Source: Kordiimonas laminariae (GTDB lineage Bacteria; Pseudomonadota; Alphaproteobacteria; Sphingomonadales; Kordiimonadaceae). Taken from it: a stretch of DNA of 64,000 nt. The stretch is from the NCBI RefSeq assembly GCF_023008165.1, contig NZ_JAKQZA010000007.1, forward strand, positions 1 to 64,000, given 5' to 3'. Shown here piece after piece: positions 33,514-42,359 of this stretch (the stretch's first letter is position 1; each line of letters opens with the position of its first letter). A program made the position numbers and the translations under genes. The notes below the pieces were generated by a model, which did not search any database, was not told the DNA's origin, and saw only the letters and a program-made list of their open reading frames with translations.

Positions 33514-34799
33514 TGAAGCTCATTTTCAAATTAACATTGGCAAACATGCTGCACCGTCCATTGAGCACATTTCTTACCATGGCTACGCTTGCTGCTGCGG
33601 TTGCCCTGATGTCATTACTTATTCAAATAAGAGAACATACAGCATACCGGCTTAAACAGGATATTGCTGATGTTGATTTGGTTGTTGGAGCTAAAGGCAG
33701 CCCTCTTCAGCTTGTTCTTTCAAGTTTACTTCACATAGATATCCCAACAGGCAATATCCCACTTACGGATGCCCAAACCATAATGAAACACCCCTATGTC
33801 TCTGAAACATTGCCGCTCGCACTCGGGGATAGTTTCAGAAGATTCAGGGTTGTAGGAACAACGCCTAATATTATGGAATTCTATGATGCTCGTTTAGCTT
33901 CTGGCGAAATATGGCATGAAGCTCAGCAGGTGGTCATTGGTTCATCGGTACATAAGGCGCTTAAAATGAACTTGGGCCAAAAGTTTTACAGTTCCCACGG
34001 CCTGTCTTCCTCCGGAACCAATGAAGCTCAACACCAACACGCTCCCTATGAAGTAATCGGCATCATGGAGCCAACTTACAGTATTTTAGATCGCCTGATT
34101 TTAACGTCTATAGATAGCATATGGCTTGCCCACGGTGAAGAAGCACATGACACCCTAGAAGAACACAGCGAACATGAGGATGAGGCCCATCATCATGAAA
34201 AAGATATACTATCTCAGCCCGTCCCAGATTTACAATCAATAGACCCGACAGGTCTTGAAATCACTGCTCTTCTTATTCGGTACAAATCGCCAATCGCAGC
34301 CGTTCATATGCCCCGCATGGTCAATTCAACACCCGGATTGCAAGCAGCAGCACCTGCTATTGAAATCACTAGGCTTTTTGACCTCACCACTGGCATCTCA
34401 GAAACCATTCAGGCTGTTGCTATAATACTCACGGTGATTGGCGGCGTGAGTATATTTATAACAGTCAGCCATTCTTCAGCCGCGGGATTATACGATATGG
34501 CGCTTATGAGAGCAGTTGGAGCCAGTTCCACATTTACTATCAGCCAACGCCTTCTGGAAGGGTTGCTAATCGCCATAACCAGTGCCGTTATTGGTGTTTC
34601 CTTAGCCCATCTTTTACTACTGGTTCTTCATGAAACCTACGCCCCTGCTGCAGTATTTGGACTTACGGGCATGCGATTATATTCAACCGAACTTGGTCTG
34701 ATAATAGGAGCCGTTCTGACTGGGGCTGCTGCATCACTGTGGCCAGCTCTTACTGCCTACCGCGTTGATCCATCTATATTGTTAAAAAGAGGGCGCTAG
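33510..34799 (+). CDS. FtsX/MacB-type ABC permease with a His-rich extracytoplasmic loop
   Basis: 429 residues. One N-terminal helix (~18-40, FLTMATLAAAVALMSLLI), a periplasmic domain (~45-300), then three helices (~302-325, ~350-375 and ~395-415) as in FtsX/LolC permeases. Residues 208-229 carry many His/Glu (HGEEAHDTLEEHSEHEDEAHHH), a typical metal-binding insertion. It is coupled to the ATPase by a 4-base overlap and one base from the DUF3299 gene. The His-rich loop plus operon suggest a zinc-linked transporter similar in content to the Vibrio Zrg system, minus its periplasmic binding protein. Confidence 0.85.
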   Translation: MMKLIFKLTLANMLHRPLSTFLTMATLAAAVALMSLLIQIREHTAYRLKQDIADVDLVVGAKGSPLQLVLSSLLHIDIPTGNIPLTDAQTIMKHPYVSETLPLALGDSFRRFRVVGTTPNIMEFYDARLASGEIWHEAQQVVIGSSVHKALKMNLGQKFYSSHGLSSSGTNEAQHQHAPYEVIGIMEPTYSILDRLILTSIDSIWLAHGEEAHDTLEEHSEHEDEAHHHEKDILSQPVPDLQSIDPTGLEITALLIRYKSPIAAVHMPRMVNSTPGLQAAAPAIEITRLFDLTTGISETIQAVAIILTVIGGVSIFITVSHSSAAGLYDMALMRAVGASSTFTISQRLLEGLLIAITSAVIGVSLAHLLLLVLHETYAPAAVFGLTGMRLYSTELGLIIGAVLTGAAASLWPALTAYRVDPSILLKRGR

Positions 34800-34800
34800 A

Positions 34801-35313
34801 ATGGAAAATAAGTTCACATACCTCATCCTGATTTTTCTCTGCTTTTTTATAAGCATAAATGTAACTGCTCAGGATGACCTTCTCCGCCCCTTCGCTGAAC
34901 AAAATATTCCTGAAATATGGAAACCTGCACCAAGTACCCAGGGCTCAATTGATTGGAGCATTTTGACAGATATTGATGTTAGGCAGGAAGAGATTAATAA
35001 CTTTGTTCAATATGTGCCTACGTTTACACCAGTTCTCAAATCTCTTGATAACTCATCCGTAAAACTCAATGGCTATTTATTACCTCTTGATGCAGGAGAG
35101 TTTCAAAGCCACTTTATCCTGATGGCATATCCACACGCCTGCCCTTTCCATATGCCTGGTGGCCCCGGAGGTTTCGTAGAGGTAATCACGGATATACCCG
35201 TAAAATTCACCTACGACCCAATATTAATTGAGGGGCATTTCGAGTTGCTGCAAGATTTTTCAATGGGGATGTTTTACCGAATTACTGCTGCATCTGCTGT
35301 GAATAACCAATAA
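34801..35313 (+). CDS. DUF3299 periplasmic protein
   Basis: 170 residues, signal peptide MENKFTYLILIFLCFFISINVTAQ. The core reads SVKLNGYLLPLDAGEFQSHFILMAYPHACPFHMPGGPGGFVEV. This GYxLPL...HACPFHxPGGP layout is the DUF3299 signature; Cys and His residues could bind a metal. It begins one base after the permease stop, so ATPase, permease and this protein are a three-gene operon. Role in metal handling is inferred from context. Confidence 0.82.
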   Translation: MENKFTYLILIFLCFFISINVTAQDDLLRPFAEQNIPEIWKPAPSTQGSIDWSILTDIDVRQEEINNFVQYVPTFTPVLKSLDNSSVKLNGYLLPLDAGEFQSHFILMAYPHACPFHMPGGPGGFVEVITDIPVKFTYDPILIEGHFELLQDFSMGMFYRITAASAVNNQ

Positions 35314-35395
35314 GTTACAATCCAAATAAATTATGTAGCCGTATTGTAGCATCGGGATTTTTTTATATATCTAAATCTAATCAATGGAGGACATG

Positions 35396-35869
35396 ATGCC
35401 AATTACAGAAACAGAATTAACACAAGCCCGCGAAGCATGGGGAAATGCGCTTATTGCTATTTCAAAAGCATATGAAGAAGGCGGCATTGATGCAGCCAGA
35501 GCGCTAGCGAATGACGTACTTGACGCGGCATACGGCTATAACCTTGGCCCGGTTCTATTCAAACCAACGCTTGCAAGCGGTGAGAAAACATTCCGCCCAA
35601 CAAAAGAAGGCGCCCTAGCCTACTTCGTTGGTCATGATGAAAACTTCCCACTTGATGGCGGTTTCGGCATCAAAGGCTGGCGCGAAGTAGTATCAGAAAC
35701 ATCAGCGAGCTTCATTGAAGGTGATGTTGGCATGTGGATGGGTTGGGTAACCTTCACAGACAAAGACGGCAACGTTACGAAAGTAGACAAAAGCTGGGGT
35801 TACAAGAAGGATGAAGAAGGTACACTCCGTATCGTACACCACCATTCTTCACTTCCTTACCAGCCTTAA
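35396..35869 (+). CDS. Hypothetical NTF2-like protein
   Basis: 157 residues from MPITETELTQAREAWGNALI; GGAGG sits 5 bases before this ATG, so the two ATGs before it (35384, 35393) are less likely. Helix AISKAYEEGGIDAARALANDVLDAAYGYN, then FRPTKEGALAYFVG and closing strands GDVGMWMGWVTFTDKDGNVTKVDKSWGYKKDEEGTLRIVHHHSSLPY resemble the cone fold of NTF2-like proteins. His139-141-type residues near the end might bind a ligand or metal. Stands alone; function unknown. Confidence 0.65.
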   Translation: MPITETELTQAREAWGNALIAISKAYEEGGIDAARALANDVLDAAYGYNLGPVLFKPTLASGEKTFRPTKEGALAYFVGHDENFPLDGGFGIKGWREVVSETSASFIEGDVGMWMGWVTFTDKDGNVTKVDKSWGYKKDEEGTLRIVHHHSSLPYQP

Positions 35870-35894
35870 TACCATGGGCCTGTCATTATTATAT

Positions 35895-35931
35895 CTTCGG
35901 CAAGATCATAGGATAAATGGTCTTGCCGAAG
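35895..35931 (+). repeat. 11-bp inverted repeat after the NTF2-like gene
   Basis: CTTCGGCAAGA (35895-35905) and TCTTGCCGAAG (35921-35931) pair perfectly around a 15-base loop, 25 bases past the stop at 35869. No T-run follows, so it is an mRNA 3' hairpin or a weak terminator. Confidence 0.55.
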
Positions 35932-35986
35932 GAGAATTCCTCAAGGCACTCCTTGTAAAATCATCTCAAAACCTAAATAGATAGTA

Positions 35987-37057
35987 ATGACACTAACATA
36001 CTCAAATTCTCTTATGGCGAAGCTTTCCCTGAAACTTCCTATTATTCAGGCGCCAATGGCCGGTGTCTCCACGCCAGAACTAGCTGCGGCTGTTTCAAAC
36101 GCAGGTGGGTTGGGTTCTATTGCACTGGGGGCTTCCAGTGTTGAAAAAGCTCGAAGTGATATCCAGCAGCTTAAAGCCCTCACAAATCAGTCTTTTAACG
36201 TTAATCTCTTTTGTCATGCACCCGCACGGCAAAACAAAGAGAAAGAACAGGTTTGGCTGGAAACACTCAAGCCGCTCTTTGACGAATTTGACGCAGACGC
36301 ACCAGAGGAATTGAAGGAAATATATTTAACCTTCAATGAGAACCCAGACATGCTTCACATGGTTCTGGAAGAAAAGCCTGCTGTTGTTAGCTTTCATTTT
36401 GGCCTTCCTTCCCAAACCACAATAGATGCGCTAAAGAATGCTGGCATTTATTTGCTGGCATCGGCGACAAACCTTTCAGAAGCGAAGCTTACTGAAGAAA
36501 AAGGGATAGATGCAATTGTTGCACAAGGCTGGGAAGCTGGCGGCCATCGTGGTTGCTTTAACCCGGATGCGGCAGATGAAAAGCTACCCCTTGGTGAATT
36601 GCTAAGGCTTCTAACCAAACATATCTCTATGCCCGTCATAGCCGCAGGTGGCTTGATGGATGGGAAAGATATATCCGCAGCTCTGAACAGCGGAGCTGCA
36701 GCTGCACAGCTGGGCACAGCCTTTGTTACCTGCCCTGAAACCTGCATTAACGCAGACCACCGCATTGCAGTCGAAAGCGCACAGGAAACGACAATGACAC
36801 GCGTTGTATCTGGGCGACCAGCCAGATCCATTCGAAATCGTTTCACAGAATTTGGGGAAGCAATCTCCGGCAGTGTTATCCCAGACTATCCCATCGCATA
36901 TGATGCAGGAAAAGCTATAAATACAGCTGCGAAAGCCATGCGTGAAAACGGCTTTGGGGCTCAGTGGGCCGGATCAGAAGTAGCACGTATTCGGTCTATG
37001 CCCGCAGCTGAACTTTTGAAAACTCTCGCAGAAGAAATGTTCCCCCACATCATGTAG
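35987..37057 (+). CDS. Nitronate monooxygenase (2-nitropropane dioxygenase family)
   Basis: 356 residues, TIM barrel. LPIIQAPMAGVSTPELAAAVSNAGGLGSIALG, FNVNLFCHAP, VVSFHFGLP, AIVAQGWEAGGHRG (catalytic His region), PVIAAGGLMDGKDISAALNSGAAAAQLGTAFV and TMTRVVSGRPARSIRN are all family motifs. It binds FMN and oxidises alkyl nitronates to carbonyl and nitrite, a detoxification role. ATG 35987 has no clear ribosome-binding site; ATG 36014 (MAKLSLKLPIIQAP) is an alternative. The stop is 12 bases from the convergent serine hydrolase. Confidence 0.88.
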   Translation: MTLTYSNSLMAKLSLKLPIIQAPMAGVSTPELAAAVSNAGGLGSIALGASSVEKARSDIQQLKALTNQSFNVNLFCHAPARQNKEKEQVWLETLKPLFDEFDADAPEELKEIYLTFNENPDMLHMVLEEKPAVVSFHFGLPSQTTIDALKNAGIYLLASATNLSEAKLTEEKGIDAIVAQGWEAGGHRGCFNPDAADEKLPLGELLRLLTKHISMPVIAAGGLMDGKDISAALNSGAAAAQLGTAFVTCPETCINADHRIAVESAQETTMTRVVSGRPARSIRNRFTEFGEAISGSVIPDYPIAYDAGKAINTAAKAMRENGFGAQWAGSEVARIRSMPAAELLKTLAEEMFPHIM

Positions 37058-37069
37058 GGGAGCCAATAT

Positions 37070-38611
37070 TTATTCGTTTATATAATCGTAGTAAGAACGT
37101 TTCCCGTCATTACTAAGTGTCATCCCGATTACATTCTTATGGCCATCTCTGTGGAAAATTAGCTCTGCAGTCCCCATCCGGCCATTAAGGGCTGGCACCA
37201 TAAACCGGTTACCTGCGGTTGGAACAAGCTCACTTTTCCTGTCTGAGCCTTCTCTCCCCACCATTAACTTCCCGTTTTCTGCTGAGATAATGAGCGGCAT
37301 ATCATAAAAATAATCAATCAGGTTTTCACGGTGTAACTTGGTGAATTCTTCAGATGGTTTGAACGTTCCAGTATAGCTTGCCATCATGGCCTCAGGCAAT
37401 TTGATCTCTGGGATCAATACAGGTTCGTTAATCACCCAATCATAGGTATCGGCAGCCGCATTTCTAATCTCTACATACAGGTTATTGCCACCGGAACCGT
37501 TGGTGAGCACCACAAGCCCATCACCAGTTGCCAGATTACCTTCAATCCAGGCCCGATAACTATCATTCGCGCCACCATGATGGAAAACCCGTTTCAAACC
37601 AGAGCCCTGCAGCCGCGGGCCCATTCCGTGAACAGAAGTTGCTACCTTTGTCATCATGTCCACTGCTGTTGCCTGCTTCAGGAAACCTTCATTGGTTCGG
37701 TAGCTCTCGATGAGTGCAGCAACTAAGGTTCCGAGCTCATTCGCGCTTGTCCAAAAACCTGATGCAGCCATTTCTGGCATAGCTTCATATCCTCTTGGCA
37801 GCGCGACCGCTTCGCCGTTCCGGTTATGCGCTTTCGCAACATTGGGCACAGTTTCGGGCAGAGGGTTTTCAAAACTACTTCTGTTCATACTTAGTGGGGT
37901 CAAAAGTGTGCCCTTTGCAGTATCTTCAAATGATTTACCTGAAACATCTGACACGAGTAGTTGAGCAAGAGTGTAACCACCGCCAGAATAACGGTAACGG
38001 CTACCCGGTTTATAAACCTGCCTTAAAGCATCCGTCCGTGCAGGCGCGGTGCCGTTCAGGGTATCATAAACCGTTGGCAATTCCTCTCCAGGCAGAAAAT
38101 CTGGGAAACCGTGAACGTTAAAGCCAGCCGTGTGAGAAAGGATCATACGCAGGTTAATTTTACCATCATCCCACTTCCGATCATCAGGTAGTTTCCATGT
38201 TTTCAGGAAATCATTGATATCTCTATCAACATTCAGTTTTCCTTCATCCTGCATTCGGTGAATAAGCGCGGCTGTCACCACCTTACTAACAGAACCAACA
38301 GAGAAAAGTGTATCACCATCCACAGGCGTAGCATTTCCGGCTTGCAGCACACCAAAACCTTTTGCCTCATGGAGCCTGCCATCTTTAATGATAGCAATCG
38401 CAACACCTGGCACACCGTAATGCTTCATACGTTCAGCCAGGTTAAAGCGAGGCATTTCTGAGCCAACCGCATAACGAGGCCGCAGGTTTTGCTCCAGTTT
38501 ATCAAGGTTTGAAACCGCTAATACCTGGCCTGATGAAAGCATGCTGGTTGCGAGCACAGCACCAACGATGGTTTTCCCGGCTTTTTGCAACCGTTTTGAA
38601 AACATAGACAT
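37070..38611 (-). CDS. Secreted beta-lactamase-fold (class C/PBP4*) serine hydrolase
   Basis: 513 residues with a signal peptide (KTIVGAVLATSMLSSGQVLA). SxxK motif in DTLFSVGSVSKVVTAAL, YxG-like YRYSGGGYTLAQLL, and the HxG-like box HHGGAND. A C-terminal lipocalin-like extension of ~100 residues follows. These are esterases, D-amino-acid peptidases or relatives of AmpC rather than proven beta-lactamases. It lies downstream of the BlaI/M56 pair in the same direction (127-base gap) and may belong to that regulon. Confidence 0.87.
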   Translation of the reverse strand: MSMFSKRLQKAGKTIVGAVLATSMLSSGQVLAVSNLDKLEQNLRPRYAVGSEMPRFNLAERMKHYGVPGVAIAIIKDGRLHEAKGFGVLQAGNATPVDGDTLFSVGSVSKVVTAALIHRMQDEGKLNVDRDINDFLKTWKLPDDRKWDDGKINLRMILSHTAGFNVHGFPDFLPGEELPTVYDTLNGTAPARTDALRQVYKPGSRYRYSGGGYTLAQLLVSDVSGKSFEDTAKGTLLTPLSMNRSSFENPLPETVPNVAKAHNRNGEAVALPRGYEAMPEMAASGFWTSANELGTLVAALIESYRTNEGFLKQATAVDMMTKVATSVHGMGPRLQGSGLKRVFHHGGANDSYRAWIEGNLATGDGLVVLTNGSGGNNLYVEIRNAAADTYDWVINEPVLIPEIKLPEAMMASYTGTFKPSEEFTKLHRENLIDYFYDMPLIISAENGKLMVGREGSDRKSELVPTAGNRFMVPALNGRMGTAELIFHRDGHKNVIGMTLSNDGKRSYYDYINE

Positions 38612-38738
38612 AAGAATTCCTTACTGTCGTGACATAGGTTTTCCGTTCTCTGCCGCATAGTCTACAGCAGAGTTCGGGCTTTATTGAGGGCCACCTTAGT
38701 TTAGAATTAAAGCAGCCAGATGTTTGGAAGTGTTTGGA

Positions 38739-40268
38739 TTAATCTTCTTTACCGACAACAGGCGTTGCACCCTGCCGTTTTAGATAATTAACAATTTTGC
38801 TGGATGCTTTCAGCTCAGCCTGCCCAAGAGGTGAACGGTACTCTGCCCGGCCATATATCTCGTTGCCAGTTTTCACACGAAGGTTCACATCTGCACCGTT
38901 CTCAACGAGGAACTTCGTCATCGCATAATCATTGTTTTGAACAGCTTGAATAAGTGGTGTTTCATCACCAAGAACAAAACCATTCACATCAGCACCGTGC
39001 TTAACCAACAGGCCAGCTATATCTAGATTCCGAGAACCAGCTGCGGCAATCAGCGGATTTCCGTCACCCGGTGCGGGCTTATTTACATCAGCGCCAGCTT
39101 CAATCAACATATTAACCATGCCTAAATCACCATTATCAGCAGCGATTAAAAGTGGTGTACCATCACCCGGCATGAAATAATTTACGTTAGCGCCCGATTT
39201 TACAAGTACGCGTGCTGCCTGACGTTGCCCTTCAAGAAGCGTAGTCACCAATGCCGAACCCAGCTCAGCTTCTTCACTATCCGTAACTTCAGCAACTCTT
39301 GCTGAAGGGCTTTCAATATAAACCGTATTTGAAGCCAGTGTTGCCCATGCGCTGCTACCAATCGTGAGAGCAGATACCGCTAGAGCAGTTAATCCAAGTG
39401 TGCGTCGTGTCATGGTTGGTTCTCCGTTTTTTAATTTGCCAACTCGTTGTGTAAGTGGGTGCATACCAGATGGTTTCCACGCACAGCTGAAAGGCGCTGT
39501 ATGCTGGAACATCAGTTGGGACTTCAACAGCGTTTCTGCATATAGCTTTCGCTGAGTATGGTGCGTGCGCATCACCCGTTCGTCGCACGCAAATTCTTGA
39601 TCCATTCTGAAATAATTAAAGGCTACATAAACAAGTGGATTAAACCAGTTCACGGCTTTGATAGCAGCGGCCACCAAATTAGCCCGCAGATCACCCGCCT
39701 GAATATGAGATTGTTCATGCGCCAAAATAAGCTTCTGTTCTTCTTCTGAGAAAACAGAATGAAAATTCTCTGGCACAATAATGCGAGGCTTTAAAATACC
39801 AACCACCGCCGGCCCAACATCATTTCTGGATGCCTTGAACACATTGCCATGTATTTTCTTAAGCCCGCTCTGCTTCATAATCTGTCGCTGCTGAACGGTC
39901 ATACGGATTACCTTCAGTCCAACACCAACAATCCAGAAAACAGACATCCCACCAAGTATGCTGAGGGAATAGAAGAAGGGCTTATTACCTTCCGGTACAA
40001 ATGCACTTTCCGCCATCTCACGAGGTTGAACAGCTACCGTGCTATCTTTTATGGTTGCTACTTCAATCTCTGGCAGAACATTTACTTTATAAACAACATC
40101 AGCGGGCAACATACTGGCGATCATGGCAATCGGAACAATCGCCCAAAACGCATATGCAATACGTGCTCCAAAAAAATCCTGAAGATGTTTTCTGCATAAA
40201 AGCACCAAAATAATTGCAAACGTGGCAGCCACAGCCATGGAAGCTACAGACATCAGAAAATCAATCAT
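38739..40268 (-). CDS. BlaR1/MecR1-like M56 membrane metallopeptidase fused to ankyrin repeats
   Basis: 509 residues. Three N-terminal membrane helices (~5-25, ~36-53, ~98-118), then the zinc protease loop with HEQSH (184-188) and the downstream glutamate in QEFACDER (~224-231). A fourth helix follows at ~289-310. In BlaR1 this is followed by a penicillin-binding sensor; here residues ~335-500 are instead four to five ankyrin repeats (DGTPLLIAADNGDLGMVNMLIEAGADVN and similar). They would face the periplasm. The gene overlaps blaI by 8 bases. The protease probably inactivates the BlaI-like repressor on a signal sensed through the repeats; the signal is unknown. Confidence 0.85.
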   Translation of the reverse strand: MIDFLMSVASMAVAATFAIILVLLCRKHLQDFFGARIAYAFWAIVPIAMIASMLPADVVYKVNVLPEIEVATIKDSTVAVQPREMAESAFVPEGNKPFFYSLSILGGMSVFWIVGVGLKVIRMTVQQRQIMKQSGLKKIHGNVFKASRNDVGPAVVGILKPRIIVPENFHSVFSEEEQKLILAHEQSHIQAGDLRANLVAAAIKAVNWFNPLVYVAFNYFRMDQEFACDERVMRTHHTQRKLYAETLLKSQLMFQHTAPFSCAWKPSGMHPLTQRVGKLKNGEPTMTRRTLGLTALAVSALTIGSSAWATLASNTVYIESPSARVAEVTDSEEAELGSALVTTLLEGQRQAARVLVKSGANVNYFMPGDGTPLLIAADNGDLGMVNMLIEAGADVNKPAPGDGNPLIAAAGSRNLDIAGLLVKHGADVNGFVLGDETPLIQAVQNNDYAMTKFLVENGADVNLRVKTGNEIYGRAEYRSPLGQAELKASSKIVNYLKRQGATPVVGKED

Positions 40269-40641
40269 CGCCTAATTCCCCAATCAGCTTCTTAAGTTCA
40301 GCAATATCCTTCTGGTCCAGCTTTTCATGTTTGGAAAAGTGGGATACCAATGAAGACACACTACCTCCGAACAAGCGGTTCAGCACGCTTTCACCTTCGG
40401 TACTGAGATACTCATCACGCGCAAGCACTGGGCTGTAGAGGTATTTCTTACCCTGTTTCTCCGCTGAAATAGCCCCTTTGGAAAGCAGGCGATTAAGAAG
40501 AGTCTTCACCGTGCCCGTGCGCCAGTTCTGCTCTTCACCAACGCTACCGGTAATATCTTCTGCGCTTAAAGGATAGGTGCGCCACAGCGCCTCCATAACC
40601 TTGCTTTCAGCTTCACTGATATGTGTATTTGAATCTGTCAT
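40261..40641 (-). CDS. BlaI/MecI-family transcriptional repressor
   Basis: 126 residues: winged helix ISEAESKVMEALWRTYPLSAEDITGSVGEEQNWRTGTVKTLLNRLLSKGAISAEKQGKKYLYSPVL, then a dimerisation tail (SVLNRLFGGSVSSLVSHFSK). These are the BlaI landmarks (WxxxTVKTLLxRLxxKG). Such repressors are cut by a partner M56 protease. It is the first gene of a two-gene operon with that protease, and two TACA/TGTA palindromes stand just upstream, so self-repression is likely. Confidence 0.93.
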   Translation of the reverse strand: MTDSNTHISEAESKVMEALWRTYPLSAEDITGSVGEEQNWRTGTVKTLLNRLLSKGAISAEKQGKKYLYSPVLARDEYLSTEGESVLNRLFGGSVSSLVSHFSKHEKLDQKDIAELKKLIGELGDD

Positions 40642-40650
40642 AGGCTTATT

Positions 40651-40666
40651 GATTACACATGTAATC
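40651..40666. promoter_or_regulatory. BlaI-type operator 1
   Basis: GATTACA-CA-TGTAATC: perfect 7-bp arms with a 2-base centre, carrying the TACAnnTGTA core of BlaI/MecI boxes. It begins 10 bases upstream of the blaI start codon. Confidence 0.75.
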
Positions 40667-40685
40667 GGTAATGTAAAGCCTTTTT

Positions 40686-40701
40686 GTTTACGCCTGTAAA
40701 C
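40686..40701. promoter_or_regulatory. BlaI-type operator 2
   Basis: GTTTACGCCTGTAAAC, arms GTTTAC/GTAAAC around four bases with one deviation from TACAnnTGTA. Its centre lies 35 bases (about 3.3 helical turns) from operator 1, between blaI and the divergent serine hydrolase, so both genes could be repressed together. Confidence 0.65.
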
Positions 40702-40823
40702 ACAAATAAATAACGGTATATATCATCACAACAATTAATTGTGATTAGTAAATTATGAGACGTACTAACACATCAATAAAACAAACAAATATAACGACAG
40801 CACTTCACGGGGATTCAAAGGAA

Positions 40824-42293
40824 ATGAAACATATATTTGCGTTAATCACCTGCATTTTTGCCGCCTCACATTCACAAGCCTCCGATCCAGAATATAACCC
40901 TTCTGATAAAGCGCTCGCCGCGCGAATAGACAATTATATGATATCAGGGGTAGAGAAAGGGTATGCGGGAACTCTTTTGGTCGCAAAAGATGGTAAGATT
41001 ATCCTGAACAAAGGATACGGCTTTGCCAATAAGGAAAATGGTGTAGATAATACTCCCGACACAGTCTTTGATATTGGCTCAAACACCAAGCAGTTTACCG
41101 CTGCAGCTATTATGAAATTGGTGGACCAAAAGAAATTATCCACTACCCATCGCTTAGATAAGTTTTTTCCTAATACCCCTGATGATAAAAAAGACATAAC
41201 TGTCCATCATCTATTAACCCACACCTCTGGCCTTGATTTTGGTTTTGGTGGTGACTTTGACGGCACTACTAAAAACGAGTTCTTGAAAAAAGCATTAGCC
41301 AGCAAGTTAATATTAGAACTTGGGGATTATAAATATTCCAACGCGGGCTATAGCTTGCTAGCTGCCATCATTGAGGAGGTTTCCGGAACTTCCTACGAAA
41401 CCTACCTAAACGAAAACATTTTCAAGCCTGCGGGACTAGAGCAAACAGGCTATCTCTTGCCAGAACGGAAAGGACAATCTTTAGCGCAACAATACTGGCA
41501 CGGTATCATCCCTAGAGGAACAACATTAGAGCGGTACCTTAAAGATGATAGCGTATCATGGAATCTAGTAGGCAATGGTGGTCTGGCAACCACGTCCAAC
41601 GAGCTCTACATGTGGTTGGAGGCCCTGAAGACAGATAAGATACTGTCGGAATCTACCCGAGATCAGCTCTTCACCAGGCACGTGCCAATTCCTAATCGAT
41701 CTAACGGCTACAACGGGTATGGCTGGGGCGTTCGGTCTGGTTACGACGGAAAAGATTTAATCACTCACAACGGAGGAAACGGCATATTTTTCTCTGGACT
41801 TGCCTGGTATCCAGAAGGTGACGTAACCATTATATATGCGAGCAACACCTCCACAGCAGAATGGCCAACCTACCAGATACACCGCATGATTTTTGAACCA
41901 GATTATGTGCCAAAAGCCTTTACAGTTTCTCCACATCGAGTGGTCTATGAATTTATGCAATCCAAGCCTGCAGCTGATGCAGCGAAATTGCCAGAATATT
42001 TTGAGAAGCAAACTGGCAAACCGATAATGCAACCATCTTTATTAAACCGGGTGGGCATCGCGTTTGAAGAACAAGGCCAATACGAAACTTCGATCGCTTT
42101 GTTCAAACTTAATATCGAATTGTTCCCCGGAAAAGGCAATCTGTGGGAAAGTTTGGGCGAAGGGTATCGGACTAAAGGCGATAAAGCTCAAGCTATCGCC
42201 AGTTATCAGCGGTCGCTAGATATTGCACCAGATGAAGGCTGTACCTGGTGTGCAAATGCAAAAGCACAAATTGCTGCACTACAAAAACAATAA
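40824..42293 (+). CDS. Secreted beta-lactamase-fold serine hydrolase with C-terminal TPR
   Basis: 489 residues from MKHIFALITCIFAASHSQAS (signal peptide); a frame opening at 40755 lacks a ribosome-binding site and would bury the signal. SxxK in FDIGSNTKQFTAAAIM, YSNAGYSLLAAIIEE as the Tyr motif, and HNGGNGIFF as the third box define the fold. The last ~80 residues (RVGIAFEEQGQYETSIALFKLNIELFPGKGNLWESLGEGYRTKGDKAQAIASYQRSL) are two tetratricopeptide repeats. Divergent from blaI across two BlaI boxes, so it is the most likely induced target of the system. Confidence 0.88.
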   Translation: MKHIFALITCIFAASHSQASDPEYNPSDKALAARIDNYMISGVEKGYAGTLLVAKDGKIILNKGYGFANKENGVDNTPDTVFDIGSNTKQFTAAAIMKLVDQKKLSTTHRLDKFFPNTPDDKKDITVHHLLTHTSGLDFGFGGDFDGTTKNEFLKKALASKLILELGDYKYSNAGYSLLAAIIEEVSGTSYETYLNENIFKPAGLEQTGYLLPERKGQSLAQQYWHGIIPRGTTLERYLKDDSVSWNLVGNGGLATTSNELYMWLEALKTDKILSESTRDQLFTRHVPIPNRSNGYNGYGWGVRSGYDGKDLITHNGGNGIFFSGLAWYPEGDVTIIYASNTSTAEWPTYQIHRMIFEPDYVPKAFTVSPHRVVYEFMQSKPAADAAKLPEYFEKQTGKPIMQPSLLNRVGIAFEEQGQYETSIALFKLNIELFPGKGNLWESLGEGYRTKGDKAQAIASYQRSLDIAPDEGCTWCANAKAQIAALQKQ

Positions 42294-42299
42294 CCCGCT

Positions 42300-42336
42300 A
42301 AAAGCTGCTCACCTTCAAAAGACGAGCAGCTTTATA
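42300..42336 (+). terminator. Terminator after the TPR serine hydrolase
   Basis: AAAGCTGCTC and GAGCAGCTTT pair perfectly around a 13-base loop, followed by TATATATAATT. It lies between convergent genes and can act on both strands. Confidence 0.85.
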
Positions 42337-42359
42337 TATAATTGCTCGAGACCAGTTAT

